This document shows, in pieces, positions 62,003-64,000 of a stretch of 64,000 nt of DNA (positions are counted from its first letter, which is position 1; each line of letters opens with the position of its first letter). The position numbers were made by a program, and so were the translations under genes. Source of the DNA: Bacteroides cutis (GTDB taxonomy: Bacteria; Bacteroidota; Bacteroidia; Bacteroidales; Bacteroidaceae); contig NZ_OEST01000009.1 in the NCBI RefSeq assembly GCF_900241005.1, forward strand, positions 1 through 64,000. The letters are read 5' to 3'. The notes beneath the pieces are model-generated. The model was not told where the DNA came from, ran no database searches, and saw nothing but the letters and a program-made list of their open reading frames with translations.

Positions 62003-62076
62003 TGAAAATAAATTCAACCGGAACCATATCTTAAACTATAGATAGGTTTTGAGCAAAGATAAATCGTAAATAAACA

Positions 62077-63204
62077 GTGATTAGTTTCAAGGACGTAATA
62101 GGACAAGAGACTGCCAAGAAGCGGTTGATTCAAGAGGTACAAGAAGGGCGTATCCCTCATGCCCAGCTCTTTTGTGGACCAGCAGGAACCGGAAAACTCC
62201 CGTTAGCAATGGCGTATGCCCGTTATATATGTTGTCCTAACCGTACGGAAACAGATGCTTGCGGCACTTGTCCATCCTGCGTCAAATGGAACAAATTAGT
62301 ACATCCAGACGTTCATTTTGTTTTTCCCATCGTAAAAAGTGCTAAAGGGAAAAAAGAAGTGTGTGACGATTATATAGCAGATTGGAGACATTTTGTCCTG
62401 AACAATCCTTATTTTGCTCTGAATCATTGGTTGAACGAGATAGGTGCAGAAAACGGACAAGCCATCATATACGCCAAAGAAAGCGATGAAATAACTCGTA
62501 AACTCAGTCTAAAATCCAGCGAAGGAGGATATAAAGTCACCATAGTCTGGCTTCCGGAAAAGATGCACGAAGTTTGTGCCAACAAATTGCTGAAATTATT
62601 GGAAGAACCCCCTGAAAAGACCGTATTTCTGTTGGTTTCCGAAACACCGGACATGATACTTCCAACCATTCTCAGCCGTACGCAACGTTTCAATATCCGT
62701 GCAATAGAAGAAACAGAAATAGCAAATGCCTTATCGCAAAAATATGGCATACAACCGGCTGACAGTCAAAATATTGCCCATTTGGCAAACGGAAACTTCA
62801 TTAAAGCTCTGGAAACAATCCATCTGAATGAAGAAAACGAACTCTTTTTTAACCTGTTCGTCAGCCTAATGCGTCTCTCTTATCAACGTAAGATAAAAGA
62901 AATGAAACAGTGGAGCGAACAACTTGCAACAATGGGACGCGAACGCCAAAAGAATTTTCTGGGATATTGCCAACGCATGATCCGGGAAAACTTCATCTAC
63001 AACCTACATCGGAAAGAGATGAGCTATATGACCATATCGGAACAAAACTTCGCCACCCGCTTCTCACCGTTTGTCAACGAACGAAACATCATGGGAATTA
63101 TGGATGAGTTAAGTGAAGCGCAGGGACATATCGAACAGAACGTAAATGCGCGTATGGTATTTTTTGATTTCTCACTGAAAATGATTGTATTATTAAAACA
63201 ATAG
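62077..63204 (+). CDS. holB: DNA polymerase III delta' subunit
   Basis: This is a clamp-loader subunit (375 aa). It opens FKDVIGQETAKKRLIQEVQ and has a P-loop GPAGTGKLP in which the usual Thr after Lys is replaced by Leu, as in many delta' subunits that do not hydrolyse ATP. Zinc-binding Cys residues follow (CCPNRTETDACGTCPSC), then the LLKLLEEPPEKTVFLLVSE and ILSRTQRF (sensor/arginine-finger SRC-like) segments. The start is a GTG at 62077, since no ATG suits. It precedes ricT by six bases, a pairing seen across many bacteria. Confidence 0.93.
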   Translation: MISFKDVIGQETAKKRLIQEVQEGRIPHAQLFCGPAGTGKLPLAMAYARYICCPNRTETDACGTCPSCVKWNKLVHPDVHFVFPIVKSAKGKKEVCDDYIADWRHFVLNNPYFALNHWLNEIGAENGQAIIYAKESDEITRKLSLKSSEGGYKVTIVWLPEKMHEVCANKLLKLLEEPPEKTVFLLVSETPDMILPTILSRTQRFNIRAIEETEIANALSQKYGIQPADSQNIAHLANGNFIKALETIHLNEENELFFNLFVSLMRLSYQRKIKEMKQWSEQLATMGRERQKNFLGYCQRMIRENFIYNLHRKEMSYMTISEQNFATRFSPFVNERNIMGIMDELSEAQGHIEQNVNARMVFFDFSLKMIVLLKQ

Positions 63205-63210
63205 ATAAAA

Positions 63211-64000
63211 ATGGACTTTATACTACATAATGGAAGCGGAGGTCTTTGCTGCAAAAGTTGTGGCAGACAAGATAAGCAATTGAATACTTACGACTGGCTA
63301 GCCGATATACCGGGTAATGCCGAAGAGTCGGACATGGTAGAGATACAGTTCAAGAATACCCGTAAAGGATATTTCCGTAACAGCAATAAAATTCCTTTGG
63401 AAAAAGGAGATATCGTAGCCGTTGAAGCCACACCCGGACATGATATAGGTATAGTAACGCTGACAGGCCGTCTTGTTCCTCTTCAGATGAAGAAAGCCAA
63501 TATCAAATCGGAAGCAGACATCAAGCGTATTTACCGCAAAGCCAAGCCGGTGGATATGGATAAATATAACGAAGCCAAGTCACGTGAACATGACACCATG
63601 ATCCGTGCACGCCAAATTGCCCTCGACCTCAATCTTAACATGAAAATCGGTGACGTGGAATATCAGGGAGACGGAAATAAAGCCATCTTCTACTACATTG
63701 CCGATGAACGTGTAGATTTTCGTCAATTAATCAAGGTACTTGCCGAAGCATTCCATGTACGTATCGAAATGAAACAAATCGGTGCGCGCCAAGAAGCAGG
63801 TCGTATTGGAGGTATCGGTCCTTGTGGACGTGAACTTTGTTGTGCCACTTGGATGACTTCTTTCGTTTCAGTATCTACCAGTGCCGCACGCTTTCAGGAT
63901 ATCTCATTGAATCCGCAAAAACTGGCCGGACAATGTGCCAAACTAAAGTGTTGTCTCAACTACGAAGTAGATTGTTATGTAGAAGCTCAAAAACGTTTGC
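63211..64000 (+). CDS. ricT: PSP1-domain protein RicT (YaaT), cut by the window end
   Basis: The first 263 codons are visible and the frame is open at 64000. The PSP1 domain shows GPCGRELCCATWMTSF and the following KLKCCLNYEVDCY Cys clusters, which in B. subtilis RicT belong to an iron-sulfur-containing complex with RicA and RicF that affects mRNA processing. The N-terminus has another Cys set (LCCKSCGRQ). It starts six bases after holB, and co-transcription is likely. The C-terminal part and the next gene lie outside the window. Confidence 0.93.
   Translation, partial: MDFILHNGSGGLCCKSCGRQDKQLNTYDWLADIPGNAEESDMVEIQFKNTRKGYFRNSNKIPLEKGDIVAVEATPGHDIGIVTLTGRLVPLQMKKANIKSEADIKRIYRKAKPVDMDKYNEAKSREHDTMIRARQIALDLNLNMKIGDVEYQGDGNKAIFYYIADERVDFRQLIKVLAEAFHVRIEMKQIGARQEAGRIGGIGPCGRELCCATWMTSFVSVSTSAARFQDISLNPQKLAGQCAKLKCCLNYEVDCYVEAQKRL

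Noticed and set aside
1..64000. CRISPR arrays, prophage or intact insertion sequences
   Set aside because: No regularly spaced repeats, transposase, integrase or phage structural genes were seen on either strand.

Overview
The window is chromosomal DNA of a gut Bacteroides-type member of the Bacteroidota. The evidence is two SusC/SusD outer-membrane import pairs, many lipoproteins with a short leader ending in a lipobox Cys, promoters of the Bacteroides kind (TAnnTTTG at -7 with a TTG-like -33 element), a fused E1 2-oxo-acid dehydrogenase, an iPGM-like homoserine kinase and a fimbrillin/FISUMP surface protein. I do not assign a species. I see no rRNA, prophage, CRISPR array or intact insertion sequence.

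Layout. 1-7009 (+): a nutrient-import cassette of a 5'-truncated SusC, SusD, an HExxH zinc metallohydrolase lipoprotein and a DUF4302 lipoprotein, closed by a terminator. 7087-10747 (-): MarC, a HAD nucleotidase, a coiled-coil lipoprotein, rsmI and an unknown protein. 10955-14670 (+): an unknown protein, tdk, an AI-2E family permease, tRNA-Lys and an EamA permease. 14677-18549: MATE exporter, quinone-type oxidoreductase, two small unknowns and an MscS channel. 18617-22541 (+): TPP riboswitch, thiamine TonB receptor, PnuT and thiamine pyrophosphokinase. 22542-24423: EamA permease, a small toxin-antitoxin pair and a palindrome-rich gap. 24424-29767 (-): thrA - homoserine kinase - thrC, preceded by an unannotated Thr-rich leader peptide. 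29985-31590: asparaginase and carbonic anhydrase. 31725-41332 (-): a polysaccharide-utilisation-like locus of SusC, SusD, a DUF1735/discoidin lipoprotein and an M60 mucinase-type metallopeptidase. Its promoter region is bracketed by a perfect 19-bp inverted repeat. 42242-45257 (+): radA and an FAD dehydrogenase carrying a repeat-like in-frame insert. 45254-51329 (-): lpd - lipoate ligase - E2 - fused E1 - flavodoxin. 51743-54906 (+): His-rich LuxR regulator and a Met-rich TonB receptor. 54911-58693 (-): zinc-ribbon membrane protein, U32 peptidase and metA. 59035-64000 (+): fimbrillin-like lipoprotein, metF, holB and ricT (running off the window).

How the genes work together. Several units serve the aspartate family (thrA, homoserine kinase, thrC, metA, metF, asparaginase). 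Thiamine salvage under a TPP riboswitch supplies the cofactor used by the E1 enzyme, and lipoate ligase supplies the cofactor of the neighbouring E2. The surface genes (two SusCD loci, M60 peptidase, fimbrillin, several TonB receptors) are what a host-glycan and glycoprotein forager needs.

The most interesting signals are regulatory. They are a probable invertible promoter in front of the M60 locus, a SusC gene that starts abruptly after its N-terminal domain as silent members of SusC shufflons do, a threonine attenuation-type leader, a 17-bp inverted repeat that would hide the metF start in read-through RNA, and a repeat element that has become protein sequence.
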